Below, one piece after another: positions 46,374 to 58,166 of a stretch of DNA of 64,000 bases. The stretch comes from Brachynemurus nebulosus. Lineage: Eukaryota; Arthropoda; Insecta; Neuroptera; Myrmeleontidae. How positions within the stretch are numbered: the stretch's first letter is position 1; each line of letters begins with the position of its first letter. The notes below the pieces were generated by a model. It was given only the letters and a program-made list of their open reading frames with translations. It was not told the origin of the DNA and ran no database searches. The stretch lies in NCBI GenBank assembly GCA_035578155.1, contig JAPWDM010000009.1:186001-250000 (forward strand), written 5' to 3'. Position numbers and translations under genes: made by a program.

Positions 46374-46377
46374 TTAA

Positions 46378-47046
46378 AGGGGAAGGGTGCTCCAGAACTT
46401 TCAAATTTTTCATTTTTTGTTTTGCTTTAAAAGTTTATTTGAACCTTAAGGAATACATTTCTAATGTTTTAATCCCAACAGAAAGATTACCTTTTAGATA
46501 ACGATAAACTGCTTTTAACTCTACTTTTCAAGAACGAAAACTTTTTAATAGCGTTTTTCTCAAAACAGGTTTTTTTCCGCGCCGAACATAACTTAAAAAG
46601 TTATGAAGGTATTAACTTGAAATTTTGTACAGATGTTCTTTAAGATATTGGCCTTTGCATATACCTAAAATTTTGCTTAGATTAATATTCTAAATATTGT
46701 TTATAAAAAAAGGGAAATTTTTTTCATGTTTGATTTTAAATTCTGAAAAAAAAATTTCTCATCAGAAATAGGTATATGCAAAGCATAATGACTTATTTTA
46801 ATAAAATTTTTTGTCCGATTGAATTCAGTTGATTACAAGAGGCTGGATATTCCACGGCGCAATTTAAAAGAGTCTACTTGGAACAGCTGTAGCACCGCCA
46901 TTTTTTCTTTTTTTTGCATAAAAATTTGTGAGTGAATACACCATAACATGTACTATACTATGTAACTTCATTTAATACAATAAATGTATCCAGTTTCTTA
47001 AAAAAAAAATTATTAAAAAACCTGTTGTCTGGAGGACCCTCCCCCC
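46378..47046. mobile_element. TTAA-flanked TIR element, 669 bp
   Basis: The left end AGGGGAAGGGTGCTCCAGA and the right end on the minus strand GGGGGGAGGGTCCTCCAGA are flanked by TTAA on both sides (46374-46377, 47047-47050). The interior has another inverted pair around TTTGCATATACCTA (46653) and TAGGTATATGCAAA (46767). No coding. The TTAA target suggests piggyBac-like mobilisation, but the ends do not start with the usual CCC. Confidence 0.6.
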
Positions 47047-47058
47047 TTAAATGATGTA

Positions 47059-47160
47059 CAGCAATCCCCCGAAGAACACAATTAATTGCTTCCGTGTTTT
47101 TTGCAACCGTGTTGTTCGAGACCACAAAAGACAGACATTACATTTCAAATGTGAAAATAA
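47059..47160. mobile_element. Left end of the TIR element family seen at 2269
   Basis: CAGCAATCCCCCGAAGAACA after TA (47057-47058), then TTCCGTGTTTTTTGCAACCG and GTTGTTCGAGACCACAAAAG, match 2269-2375 closely to about GTGAAA. The homology then stops; no right end follows nearby, so this is a truncated copy. Confidence 0.75.
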
Positions 47161-47407
47161 CAAAAAAATTAAAACCGTTCCATTTAATTTGCAAGTTGTG
47201 AATAACCTTTTTCTTTGAATCCCCACTTTGCCGGCCCGTACCGATTTCAATTTTGAATTTTTTAAAAATTTTTATACATTTTTATACTTTTCAAATATCA
47301 ATAAAAAACTGTTAAAAAAATGAATACTAAAAATTTTTACTGTTTTTTTTTATGACGCCTGTAAAATCACCTCAAAATTGAACCTCTAGACTAGAATACC
47401 CCCTTAA

Positions 47408-48109
47408 TCTATACATATAATAAAATTGTAACGAGACCATTTCTGTACATGGAATACTTTTTGGAAATTGTACTGGTACTGTAAATAGTTATCGATGTAG
47501 ATACCAAAACAGGGATTTTTAGAATTTTTGTCTGTTTGTCTGTCTGTCTGTTCACGCATCACGCAAAAACTATTGGACGGATTTTAATGAAATTTGGTGT
47601 GATGATAATTTATTACCTGGGTCAACATCTAAAATACCTTTTACTCGGGCAAAATTTCTCATTCCCACGGGAAAATGGAAAAACCATTTTGAGCATGTGC
47701 ACACTTTAGGCAAAAACTATTGGACGGATTTTAATAAAATTTGGTGTGGTGATAACTTATTACCTAGGGCAACATTTTAGATACTTTTTACTCCGGGAAA
47801 ATGCCTCATTCTCACAGGACAATAGAAAAACCATTTTGTGCATGTGCACGTATTTCGCAAAAACTATTGGACGCATTTTGATGAAATTTGGTGTGGTGAT
47901 AACCTATTACTTGGGTCAACATTTAAGATACTTTTTACTTCGGGAAAATTCCTCATTCCCACGGGAAAATAGAAAAACCATTTTGAGCATGTGCATGCAT
48001 TACACAAAAATTATTATTTTTTGCAAGTTCTGTATAATTATTACACTTACATACTTCTCATTGAGTTTATAACAATGTTTTGCGCGAACGACGTCGCGGG
48101 TACGGCTAG
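47408..48109 (+). mobile_element. Helitron-like non-autonomous element, 702 bp
   Basis: It starts TCTATACATATAATAAAATT after an A and ends GGGTACGGCTAG before T. A stem CGCGA / TCGCG (48083-48087, 48094-48098) lies seven bases before the CTAG. Three tandem units of about 155 bp (starting near 47565, 47714 and 47860) share AAAACTATTGGACGGATTTT, GAAATTTGGTGTG, GGGTCAACAT, AAAACCATTTTGAGCATGTG; such units are typical of insect Helitron derivatives. The 108-codon frame 47746-48072 is a translation of these repeats, not a gene. Confidence 0.8.
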
Positions 48110-49373
48110 TTTTTAAGTAAAGTAGAACATTAAAGTACAATATACTGTTCTAACTAATCTAGATCTGTTTCGGTGTCTGAATTATTACGTTTAGAAAATC
48201 GATTATTATCTGTCGTTGGCTGTCGTTGCATCCGTTTGATCCCCAAACTCCAATAAACCTCGGAGTTGGATTCGGAACCGGAACCGAAATCATAAGTTTG
48301 AGGAGTCGGAATCGAATTTTTATAACGTCCGTAAAATATTTGTACTCGATTGTACACTTGTGGCAATATATATGTATACACATGCTCATACATAAATGTG
48401 TATTTCATTGTTGTATGTATTTGTTATGAATTTTTGCTGGCGTCCGACTAATAAAATTCCATACATAGTTTTTTTGATTATTTTGAAAAGAATAAAAATA
48501 ATATGGCTCCATAATAAAATAATTTTTTAAATTTTACGCACACATAGACACAGAGTGACAGATACACGGGTCGGCCAGACGGGTGACGGGGCCTGATCCG
48601 ATCCGTGTCGCTCGGAATTCGGACAATACGGAAATATTTTTATGAATGCCCCGGTTAGAATGCGCGCACATGCGATAAAATGTCAAATTAATTACAAATA
48701 AATTATCAGCATACAAGTTTATTATTATTTTTTAATCCGTTATAAATTTTTATATTATTTTTATTACTTTTATTTTTAGGCTATTAAATTTTTTTTTTAA
48801 TTTACTATTTTGTTGATAAAATATTATATGAACAGTAAATAATATTAAATTTATTTTTAATATGAATTTTTAATTAATTAGTATTTATTTTATGGATATT
48901 AAATAAAATAAAAAAAATTAATTTTATAACCGAAAAATTGTTTAAGATAATTATTTTTTAATTTGGGAATTAGAAATAAAATCAGAAGTGCATGAAAGAT
49001 TCTGACTGATAATTCAATGAAATTTTAATTTGCATAACTGATCGTTCTAATTTCTGAATCCTACAGTGAAACTTGTTCTATAAGAGCTCAGAGCTTTCCG
49101 CTCGCAGTTCGACCTTTTTTTTGTTAATGTAAAACAGTCAGGTGCAAATTGTACGTGCGCAAATAGTGTTCAGTGCTATCAGTTACTAGTACGGATTCAG
49201 ATTAATGAATAAATTTTATTCCTGAAGCGAGCTATAATTCCCAATTTTTAAATGATCGTATCTTTATCTTAGCCTTGAGCCTATTTAAACTTATCAGAGA
49301 GAAACAAAGATATTTAGGTACTGAATCATAACTATTATTATAAAACATGTATTAATAGATATTTGAAGTCAGA
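48110..49373. other. No gene; GC-richer patch at 48560-48625; repeat fragment at 49137-49200
   Basis: GGTCGGCCAGACGGGTGACG and the sequence after it is GC-rich but without a supportable frame. The segment 49137-49200 (GTCAGGTGCAAATTGT, GCGCAAATAGTGTT) is related to 56185-56235. The rest is AT-rich. Confidence 0.45.
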
Positions 49374-49375
49374 TA

Positions 49376-49524
49376 GGGTAAGTGCGGGAGAGATGCCGCA
49401 GTAGCCATAGTTCATCCGTTGATTGATAGATAGCGCTATTTATGGATTATATGTTTAAAATAAGTTACTTATTTAAGTTGTATATGGTAACATTTATAAT
49501 TAGTCTTTACTCCCGCATTCACCC
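49376..49524. mobile_element. Small MITE of 149 bp
   Basis: The left end GGGTAAGTGCGGGAGAGATG and the right end on the minus strand GGGTGAATGCGGGAGTAAAG, with TA at 49374-49375 and 49525-49526. It resembles the GGGG/GGGT-type TIR group. Confidence 0.65.
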
Positions 49525-49526
49525 TA

Positions 49527-51095
49527 ATTACTTAATAGTATATTATTCAACGAGCTAGTAATGATAGCTATTGCGACACGAGCCGAGCTTGCGAGGCGAG
49601 TGTCGTAATGCATCTGAGTGAGTAATGTACGCCATTGCAAGCGAGTAGAATACGATATTTTTTCTACGACTTTTTTCTTTTTTGATTTAAATAAAATTGA
49701 ATATAAATTTTAAATCAAATTTTTAATCTGTTTCTAACTTCATTAAATGTTTGTATAATATGTATAAAACGGCCAAAACAAAATATATACTACTTGGTTT
49801 ACTTGCACGTTACTACGCAACATATATTAAATTAAAACTTGATACATACATTAGTCACAAAACAATCGCAAACCCATTGAATAATGGTTAATACTGTGAT
49901 TTCATTGGTCAAAAAGATATTGAATAATATGAAAATTCCTCCACACCTTAGAATAATGCCTAACTTTCTCAACAATTAACAGATATATAATGAGTGTGTT
50001 CTTCAACAGGAGTAGAAAAAATTTCTTATCAGCTTCTTTGGATATTTTGGATTTATTATTTCTATAAATACACCAACAAATGTACTTTTTAGTGTACAAA
50101 AATTGTTATATTTTTCTCGTATAGATTTATCATTTATTATTTCTATAATTTTTAAACCTCATTTTTTTTTTTTTGATAGAATTTACAAAAATACCCGTTT
50201 AAAATAACACTAAGGTAATTATTGATTAACAACATCTTGATCAAAGCAAAATGTGTCATCAAGCTTTCTTTTTGCAAGCAAAATTCACTCCTGATAATTT
50301 TCGTTCAGTCGACACCTCATTTTTAATGTTTACCAATTTTTTTTCAGATTTTTTTTGAGCGATCATTCTGGTGATAAACATTGGGGAATAGCAATTTTTA
50401 AGAGGTTTCTCCCCCCCCCCTCCCAACTCCAAAAATGAACAAAAATATACAATTGTATATATATTATTGAATTTGTGCTTTAATAAGCTTTCCTTTAATA
50501 TCCAATTCGATACTCGTGGGGGAAAATTTTTTTCCTCTTTTCAGCCTATCCGTTGAAATTGCCCCCCAGAATCGAAATTCAATTTCACATCTCTTATTGG
50601 CCCACCACACTCTATCTCCGTGCTAAATATCAAATTTTCACGTCGAACACTCCTGTCCACAATTTTTACCAATTTTGGTACGGAACACTAAAATTAAGAA
50701 ACTGTAAAAAAGTCAAATTTTTTTGTCAATTTTGCATTTCTTCTTTTACATCAGATATTATCGGCGGAAACCTTCAGTTGGTTTAAAATTAATTAACAGA
50801 TTAATTTTCAAGTAAATTTCAACCTTCCACTAAATTCGTACGGCTTCAAATTTTGTTCAGCTGTAAGGGTTATTTATACTGTAGTGACGTAGATCTAGGT
50901 ACGTGCCTATATACTTGTTAGTTTAGTTATATAAGATAAAATATTTTATAATATAAAACACACACAAAAAAAAAAGAAAAAAAAAACACAGAAAACGTAA
51001 AAGCGACATTATTATACCTAAATTGAATGAGACAAGCAAAACTATTGAGTAAAGTCAATATTATGAAACGCATAGACATTGTAGAAAACAACATA
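49527..51095. other. No gene; CpG-containing imperfect repeat at 49560-49645
   Basis: At 49560-49645 there are GCGACACGAGCC, GAGGCGAGTGTCG and GCAAGCGAG, forming imperfect stems (CGACAC / GTGTCG). The remainder is AT-rich, with a C-run at 50411-50420. Confidence 0.45.
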
Positions 51096-51498
51096 TACAC
51101 TACCGTTCAAAAATTTGGAAACACTATGAAAATTCACTAAAATCATCACTGGATAGATATTAATCACATTTATTTGATTTAAACTATAGGAATTTTATTT
51201 GGACATGTTAATCGTACTTAATTGTACTAATATTGGTACAAAGCCCCCCGTTACAGAGCCCACAGAGCGAGTGCAACAATTCATACGAGTGAGAAATAAG
51301 CTTTTCCCACGTATTTTACACTATACTTTTTCTACCAGCAAATTTTTTTTCGTAAAATTTAACATAAATAATTAAAATAAAATTTAAATACGTAGTAAAA
51401 ATTTTTTAAATTTATAATGTCAGTGGTAAGATGTTCACATTTTTTCCAAAGCATACTTTGAAACTGTGGAAACAATAATAAATAATCAACATACATAT

Positions 51499-51568
51499 AT
51501 TTTGTTTATTGTGTTTGGAATATGAATCCGTTCTGCAAAACAGAGAAGGAAATATTTGTTCATAGGTA

Positions 51569-51613
<45 letters not shown>

Positions 51614-51722
51614 ATATATAACTTTTTATTTTGTTTGGAATATGAACACCTGGAATGAACACCATATTTCCTTCTCTGTTTTGCAGAACAGATTCATATT
51701 CCAAACACAATAAACAAAATAT
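51499..51722. repeat. Nested palindrome with (TA)n centre
   Basis: Arms of about 58 bp (51499-51556 and 51664-51722) share ATTTTGTTTATTGTGTTTGG, AATATGAAT and CTGCAAAACAGAGAAGGAAA. Between them is a (TA)n tract (about 51572-51609) flanked by inverted AGGTAT / ATACCT, and a third partial copy of TTTGTTTGGAATATGAA at 51631. Confidence 0.8.
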
Positions 51723-51928
51723 ATTATGTATATTTTTAGAATTACATATGACATTATATATTAAATCAGACATAGCCAACTTTGTTATTATATTAAGCCG
51801 TGCGAAATAATTTCCCACGCCTATTTCCACACAGTATGGGCAATTGTTAACTTTTACATATAGCTAGCCGTGCGCAAAATGTTACTTTTAATAGTAGGAG
51901 TAGAAAAAATAAATTTATGGCTTAAATA

Positions 51929-52060
51929 TTAGATTCTAACTTCATCAAAGTAACCACCTTTTTTCTTAATGACTTGTTCACAAATTCTAGACATCTGTTT
52001 AGAAGTTTATCAAAATATTTTTTCTCCAATTTTTCCATTCATCTTGCAGGAATGTCCAGA
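51929..52060 (-). pseudogene. Tc1-type transposase C-terminus, frameshifted
   Basis: On the minus strand the segment first reads FLQDEWKNWRKNILINF, then shifts frame by one base and reads QMSRICEQVIKKKGGYFDEV and RI, ending at TAA (51929-51931). In Tc1-type transposases the final residues follow the pattern W-x-x-x-P-x-x-x-x-x-x-L-x-x-S-M-x-R-R-C-x-x-V-I-x-x-K-G-G-x-x-x; here the C-E-Q-V-I-K-K-K-G-G block is well kept. Upstream the catalytic part is absent. The frame break marks it as dead. Confidence 0.7.
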
Positions 52061-52355
52061 GCTGTGCTACACTAGATCGGGAACGATTTCTCACCAGCAG
52101 CTACACAGTTACTTTAAGAGAACAGTTATCTGTTGTGTCATTCGCAAGACTGTAATAAAACACGTGCATTTATCAAAAGCAATACGGGAGACTACCGACA
52201 AAAGATATAAAAGCTTTTATAATATTGTTAGTTATTATTGTGGTAGTTACGAACTAATTTATTTTAATAACAAATTAATTTATTAAAATGTCTGGTAAAG
52301 AAATTTTCTAATCGACAGAAGTATGTATGTTTCCAAACTTTTGAACGGTAGTGTA

Positions 52356-53120
52356 TGTATTTCTTTTTTTCGACAAAAACGTACATTTCTAACTCCAACG
52401 AACGTCCTAATAATAAGAAACAAGACAGAAGCTAACAGAAAACGACTTTGTACAATTGTCAAGCCTTGGTAAATTGTTTGAGGCTCCCAATAGATATAAT
52501 AAATAATAAGTTGACAGCAGCTTTCTTTACCGGCGAAAAAAATAAAACGAAGGGAAATGTTTTTTAGTGTGTAGAATTCTTTTGATAAGATCTAAAGAAA
52601 TATGAGTTAGGTTTGAACGTATTTTATAAGGGTTAAGGATTTCGTACATTGGATACGAACTTATTGAAAATCCTTTTGGATGCAGATGACCTTTTCTTTG
52701 TGCCTTCTAATCATTTATATTGTACTTTCAACGGTTTTGTTAGCGTAAACCAAAGAAGTAGTTGAATAGTTCATGTTTCTTCGACTTCATTTACAAACTC
52801 TTCTTGCAACCAATTGAAGTGTTAGGTGGAAAAAGGCGTACCTAACTTCAGAAAGTTTTTTTTTTTTTTATTAAATAAACGTAGTTACGATGTACAAAGA
52901 TAAATACTGAAAAATTGTAATTGAAGTGATAAGTGTGGATGAAGGTGTTAAAATTTTTGAATATCTAACATAAAAGAACATTTATTAGTGAAGATACATG
53001 TCAAAGTTGAAGACGGTTGAATAAATGGAACTCAAGATGTTGTTCTGACCAGCTTGAAAAATATAGTTTAGAGAAAAGTATATTTAAAATTTTGAAGTAA
53101 AATACCTATATTAAAATGAC
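52356..53120. other. No gene recognised
   Basis: AT-rich DNA; nothing supportable. Confidence 0.5.
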
Positions 53121-53122
53121 CA

Positions 53123-53285
53123 GGGCTGGGAAAAATGGTTCATAGAAACCATTTAAAATAGAAAATGGAAAATGGTTTCTAAAAGTGCATTTAAAATACA
53201 AAATGGAAAATGGTTTTGCCGGACATATTTAAAATAGAACATGGAAAATAGCTATTTAAAATGGATTATAAAATACAAAATGCTT
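53123..53285. repeat. Possible hAT-like end with AAAATGG repeats
   Basis: CAGGGCTGGGAAAAATGG at 53123 resembles a hAT terminus and is followed by about five copies of ATTTAAAATAGAAAATGG or variants. No opposite end was found. Confidence 0.4.
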
Positions 53286-54215
53286 TTTTTACTTTTTTCT
53301 ACTATAAATCTTTTACCGTTTTTTATATTAATAAAAAAAAAGTTAAGAAAATGTCAAACGTATTGAAATTATATAAGGGCAGTCTTTTGAGAAAATTTTA
53401 TCAAGTTTGCATGATATGAAAACGAAATTTAACTCTTGAAATATTGTTACTCAAAAATATTGTAAAATTTAATTCAGCCTTGACATAATCAAACCTTGAC
53501 TACGCTACAACTGCGACTTCTAAATTATGAAAATCATCTACTCGAAATACCAAAACATTTCTTATAATGGTGTCTAAGATAATAATATAGAACTTGAGTC
53601 AAAAAAGTTTGACTTGACAGAACTGTAGCTCTAGTAAAAAATTTAACTCAAGTGACATTGAAACTCGAATTATAAAAAACTTAAGTCAATTGAATCGACT
53701 TACATTTAACACAATTTGTTAGACTGCGTTCAATTCCAGTTCTATGATTAATATGAGTCATATGTGTTATACATATACACAAAAATTTGAGTGTTCATGC
53801 ATTTTCATTTTAAATGCAAAATGGATTCAGATTTTTTACACAATTAGAAAGAGCGAGAAAAATTACATGAAAAAAGTTTTTAAACCATCATTCTATGTAA
53901 ACTGGTTTCTGAGAAAAACGAATTTTTATAAAAACGGAAATTCGCCATGTGATGCAGGATGCTTTGGCAGGGGTATTTAGTACCTACGACAGTTGTTCAT
54001 TTATTTACAGTATAACCTATTTTAATTTACTTTCCACAATAATGTCACAGGACAACTATCAATGATTACAAAGTAGGGTGACCTAATATTCCAATTTACA
54101 TTTTCCGTCTACATGAAACTACAAAAAAAAACTTTCAAGCGCAAAAAAACTCTGTTCTATATTTTATTATATAATATGATTTTAAATATCTATTTATAAA
54201 GTTCGTTCTGTCATA
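53286..54215. other. No gene; repeat copy at 53847-53990
   Basis: AT-rich DNA. The segment 53847-53990 is the direct relative of 41240-41385. Phrases ACTTGAGTCAAAAAAGTTTG and AACTCAAGTGACATTG at 53590-53665 form loose inverted words. Confidence 0.5.
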
Positions 54216-54420
54216 ACTTGTCGAAGTTGCCGCGCGGCAGGTGCGGTCGTACAACGGCGGGGCAGGGGGGTGGTAACAAGAGGGGATGGAGGTGGCAAAC
54301 GGCGATAAAGAAAGGCGGCTGTCAAACTTATTATTTATTATATGTATCGGTCCGCGTGTCTCCTCGTACTATGGCGTACGGGTACCGATCGGCAAGCAGG
54401 CAGCCGTTCGATTGTACAAA
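54216..54420. other. GC-rich patch, possible promoter or exon
   Basis: About 200 bp with many CpG (TGCCGCGCGGCAGGTGCGGT, ACAACGGCGGGGCAGG, GTACCGATCGGCAAGCAGGC), in strong contrast to the surroundings. It is preceded by AT-rich DNA and followed by a T-run. The two open frames over it have no recognised domain. It may be a promoter-proximal region or a fragment of an unknown element. Confidence 0.3.
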
Positions 54421-56240
54421 GACAAGATTTTTTTTTCTTTTTTGTTGCCATATACTACTTTCAAACTAACAGAAAGAACGTACGTACGTCTTATTAGAGC
54501 AAAATTTTAGCGAACAAGAAAAATATGTTTTGATTGTGTCTCTGATATTGACTTTGCTGCTACTATACATAGTCTATATGTATGGGATTCACTCGTCCCC
54601 TTCGAAAACTGGCGCAGCCGGTCGGATTGTTGTTAGGTAGGTACTTTGTCTGTCCTATTCAATTTAGTTATAATAATGTTGTTCGTAGCATTTCTTCGAT
54701 TTTGTTATATTTTCCTTTATTGGCGAAAATATTTTTATTGTAAATAACAACCCAGGAAATGAGTAGGATATGTATTTAATTCTTTCTTCTTGGAAGGACA
54801 TATCTAGTTTTTTATTTGGAATTTTTTTTTTTGAATGAGAGTTAATCAGGCGGAGGTTGTGCAGGTAGATTTGTCGAAGGTGATTTGAATAAAATTCCGA
54901 CTATTGAGAGTGGGAAATCATCACAAAAACTCCCAAATCCATTGTGAAGATTAGGTACTGTACGATTTTGATGTAGGTATAGGCATTCTTTCGCAACCGA
55001 ATTCCCTCAAACACAAATATGATAAAAGAATAATTTTTCCCGAAATGAATCTGTGTTTAAAGGGATGGCTTCCGATGTAGTCCCTCAGATAAAATTTACT
55101 CAGAATCTTACCACGGAACTCTTTAATGACGAAGAGCATGCATACTGTGATTGAATTATTGTGCTGAAACCAGTAGTGGTTTGGAATCAACCCATGGTTA
55201 CCTCATTATGTTTACTAGGAAGCTCAGGGCCACTCAAAAAGGAAAAATAACAGTTTTTGAAATTTGTGCCAACATGACCATTTCGGGGTAGTAAAAGTCG
55301 TAGTAAGGTTCCTGTAAGAAACTGTCAAATTTAGTTTTTATATACTTAAGCCTTGACGGCGTAATTATACTTTTCAATGTTTTTATTATTATTTTGAAGT
55401 CAATTTTATTTTTTCTCTTTAAAATTTTTTATAATTTTCATTTTCTGATTTTACAAAAATAACAAAATTCGGAGAAAAGTTGATAACGTATCTTTCAAAA
55501 TATGAAATTATTTATTTATTCAAAACCATTTTATTTAAACTATTAAAAAAAAAATTTTAATTTCAAATTCTCAAAACAATTTTATAAAATCAAAAAGAAA
55601 AAAAAATTTCAACAACATAATTTCACATTAAAATACGAGATTACAAATACCATAATAAAATATTTTAATAAATAAAATGTGGCTACTCACGCCATTTTAT
55701 TTTTATTTTCATTTAAAATTTATTAAATTAGAATTTTGATATTCAATTACCATTTTACATAACTAGTTACGTATAGTTTGTTAGTATGGGTAATGGAGCT
55801 AGTAGCCTGATGTAAAACTGTGACTATTATAACATTATGTCGTAGGTTTTGTATATTAGAAATTTTATCATTATATGGACTCAACCGACTACCGTCTGAC
55901 CCGCCTAGCTTACCTACCAACTCAACAGCAAGCCTGTGCATGTACCTGTACGATGCTGTGCTATGTTGTGCCTTTTGCTTTTCACTTGACATATGCAAAT
56001 TATTTATTATGAAACAATATCTGTATTTTAATTTATATAATTTGCGGTTTATTTTCCAATTTTCGAGATTAGATCTTTACACAAAACCGCAATAACATTT
56101 TATTATATGTATACGTGTATGCAAGTTTGAAAATTTTATTGCAGTGTCTAATATTACATACATCAAGATTTTAATAGTAAATCGTCAGATGCAAATTGTG
56201 CTTGCACAAATAATATTCCGTACTGTCAGTTGTGTTACTA
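54421..56240. other. No gene recognised; repeat fragment at 56185-56235
   Basis: AT-rich DNA. The segment 56185-56235 (GTCAGATGCAAATTGTGC, TTGCACAAATAATATT) is a relative of 49137-49200. Frames at 55747-56095 on both strands overlap each other and show no domain. Confidence 0.45.
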
Positions 56241-56253
56241 TGAATTTAATGTA

Positions 56254-56884
56254 ATGTTGTGGGTATTCTAAACATATTGGGACTGTCAAATCCTACTTTT
56301 CGTTATCGAAAATTATCGATACCGCGTAACTTATCATAGATTGGTTATAACTGGTTAATTTAGGCTCAGTTAGTCCCATTGATTTAGTCACCAATAGAAT
56401 ATTTTAGAAAAAATTAGTTAGTTTTCTATACTTTTCGAAAACGTAAACTTTTGATCGTAAATATCTCGTAAACGGTGCGTCGTAGCGAAAAAATAACGAA
56501 ATTTTTGAAGGCTTAAGCGAAGCAAGTTGTGGGTATTCCGAACATATTGGGACTGTCAAAATCTACTTTTCGTTATCAAAAATTATCGATGTCGAAAATA
56601 ACATTTTCAAAATTTAAATATGTAAATTTCTACATATTTATCATTTCTAATATAAAATTCTCAAAAATTTTAGTAGTTTTTATTTCCAGACTTTTTTTCT
56701 TATAATGACAGATTCAATTTACACGATTTTTCTTCGTGTAAATCAAATCCAGATGGAACTAATATATTCGTCTACATTGAGGACCGATGTAACTTTAAAG
56801 TTACAGTCATGTTGTTTGAAACCGTGTAATTCGGGGGAAGGGTACCCGTGTTCTTCGAGTACCGTGTTCTTCGGGAATTACCTG
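56254..56884. mobile_element. Right half of the TIR element family seen at 2269
   Basis: Contains about 1.4 units of the 268-bp internal repeat (GTTGTGGGTATTC, CGAAAATTATCGATACCG, TCTCGTAAACGGTGCGT), the segment ATAATGACAGATTCAATTTA which in copy 1 precedes the nested MITE, and the right end ACCGTGTTCTTCGGGAATTA then CCTG, followed by TA (56885-56886). It lacks both the transposase relic and the nested MITE, and the left terminus is missing. Confidence 0.75.
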
Positions 56885-56886
56885 TA

Positions 56887-57839
56887 CTAATTTCTTTTAT
56901 TCGTTAAATTGTCTTACCGTATTACACTCGAGTTTTATATTTTTTCTGAATAAATTTGTGTTTTCTATAACTGAAATTTCTTGCCTCAAAGTAATTTAAC
57001 TCGAAGAACTGTCAACTCAAAAACGCTTCAGCTTCGCTGTCGCGTTTTTGTTAGTTGAATTGCTAGCCAACAAATTTTCGAAACCCAAATTTATTCGAAA
57101 AAATACAAAATCCTCGTGTAATAATAAATGATAAAAATAAAAATTTTAATAGTAAATTGAGCTGATTTCAAAACCATAGTAACGAAATATTGAATTATAA
57201 TACGGAACTTACTTTGGTCGTTAAATTGTCTCACCGTATTACAAATTTTGATTTTTTACAATACAAATTTGTTACCTAAAAGCAACCAGTCAAATTTTCG
57301 TTATACATAAACGAAATTTTATTCGAAAAAATACAAAGCTCTCGTGTGTTAACAAGCGACAAAAGATCAGTGATTGTCTATACTGAATGTACTAGTATAG
57401 CTACCCTTTTTTTAACAAAACGATTATTCATATCTTTTCTTTCTTTTTAATCAATATTAGGTGAATATATTGTTTTCAAATCTGTACACATTTGTTATTA
57501 ATAATAAATAATTTTGTATGGTAACCAAAACTGGTGTTTATTTCGCCGATGTTTTGTAATAGATATATGTATACCTATAATATTCATATTTAATCTGTTT
57601 TGTGTCTGTATTTTGGTTTAATAAATTTTATGAAAATATTTAATAATAAATTGATTTATTAGTAGTTGTTTTAATTATTTATTAAATAATTTTGTATTCC
57701 TGTAAAATAAACAGGCGCTAGTCAACTGTACCTATATGTCTACCTTCCTGGAATTCCAATCGAACGTTGTTTTTTTTTTTATTTTGTTTAGAAAATTATA
57801 CAAATATTTTACATATTTTAATAATATATTATGCATCCA
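56887..57839. repeat. Dispersed repeat copies at 57045-57135 and 57215-57365
   Basis: Both share TTAAATTGTCTCACCGTATT-like text or TTGCTAGCCAACAAATTTTC, TTATTCGAAAAAATACAAA and CTCGTGT with 14689-14770; 56905-56935 carries a related TCGTTAAATTGTCTTACCGT. No coding. CTTCAGCTTCGCTGTCGCG at 57026-57044 is GC-richer. Confidence 0.55.
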
Positions 57840-57946
57840 GGGACTAAAGTGTGGTATTTAATCCTGAGGGTAAAGTTTGTTTCTAGGGGGGCCTGTAAGG
57901 GTTCGAGGATAACAATTTACACGAGCGATAAAAACACTTTAGTCCC
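57840..57946. mobile_element. Small MITE, GGGACTAAAGTGT ends
   Basis: GGGACTAAAGTGT (57840-57852) and its reverse complement (57934-57946) flank about 80 bp. A related GGGACTAAAGTATG is at 58122. Target duplication unclear. Confidence 0.55.
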
Positions 57947-58166
57947 GTGGTGTAGATAATTATTTTTTGCAATTCCGGGTAATTTAAAATTATAAAAATT
58001 AAGGTAAAAATTATTTAAATATCACTTAAATTATGTGGAATAATACTACATAAAGTTATACTATGAACAAATCAATAAAATTGGACAATACAAGCTAGCT
58101 CATTGGCTTCAAGCTATGAGGGACTAAAGTATGTATTTTAGTTCCGGAATTTCAAAAAATGATTAA

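Larger units (their letters stand above)
51098..52353 (-). mobile_element. Tc1-like element, internally deleted, with nested palindrome
   Basis: The left end CACTACCGTTCAAAAATTTG and the right end on the minus strand CACTACCGTTCAAAAGTTTG, each continuing GAAACA, are flanked by TA (51096-51097, 52354-52355). Such ends are well known for Tc1-like elements. The transposase is represented only by its C-terminal part on the minus strand (51929-52060). The N-terminal DNA-binding and most of the DDE domain are lost, and a separate palindrome lies at 51499-51722 on the 3' side. Confidence 0.8.

Noticed and set aside
47565..48010. CRISPR-like array
   Set aside because: Units are long (about 155 bp), diverged along their whole length and lack short repeats with unique spacers; the context is eukaryotic.
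47746..48072. 108-codon frame with internal protein repeats
   Set aside because: Covers the tandem units of a Helitron-like element; period matches the DNA repeat, and no domain is seen.
54218..54510. Two overlapping plus-strand frames over the GC-rich patch
   Set aside because: No domain and no sign which frame would be used; the patch itself is reported, not a gene.
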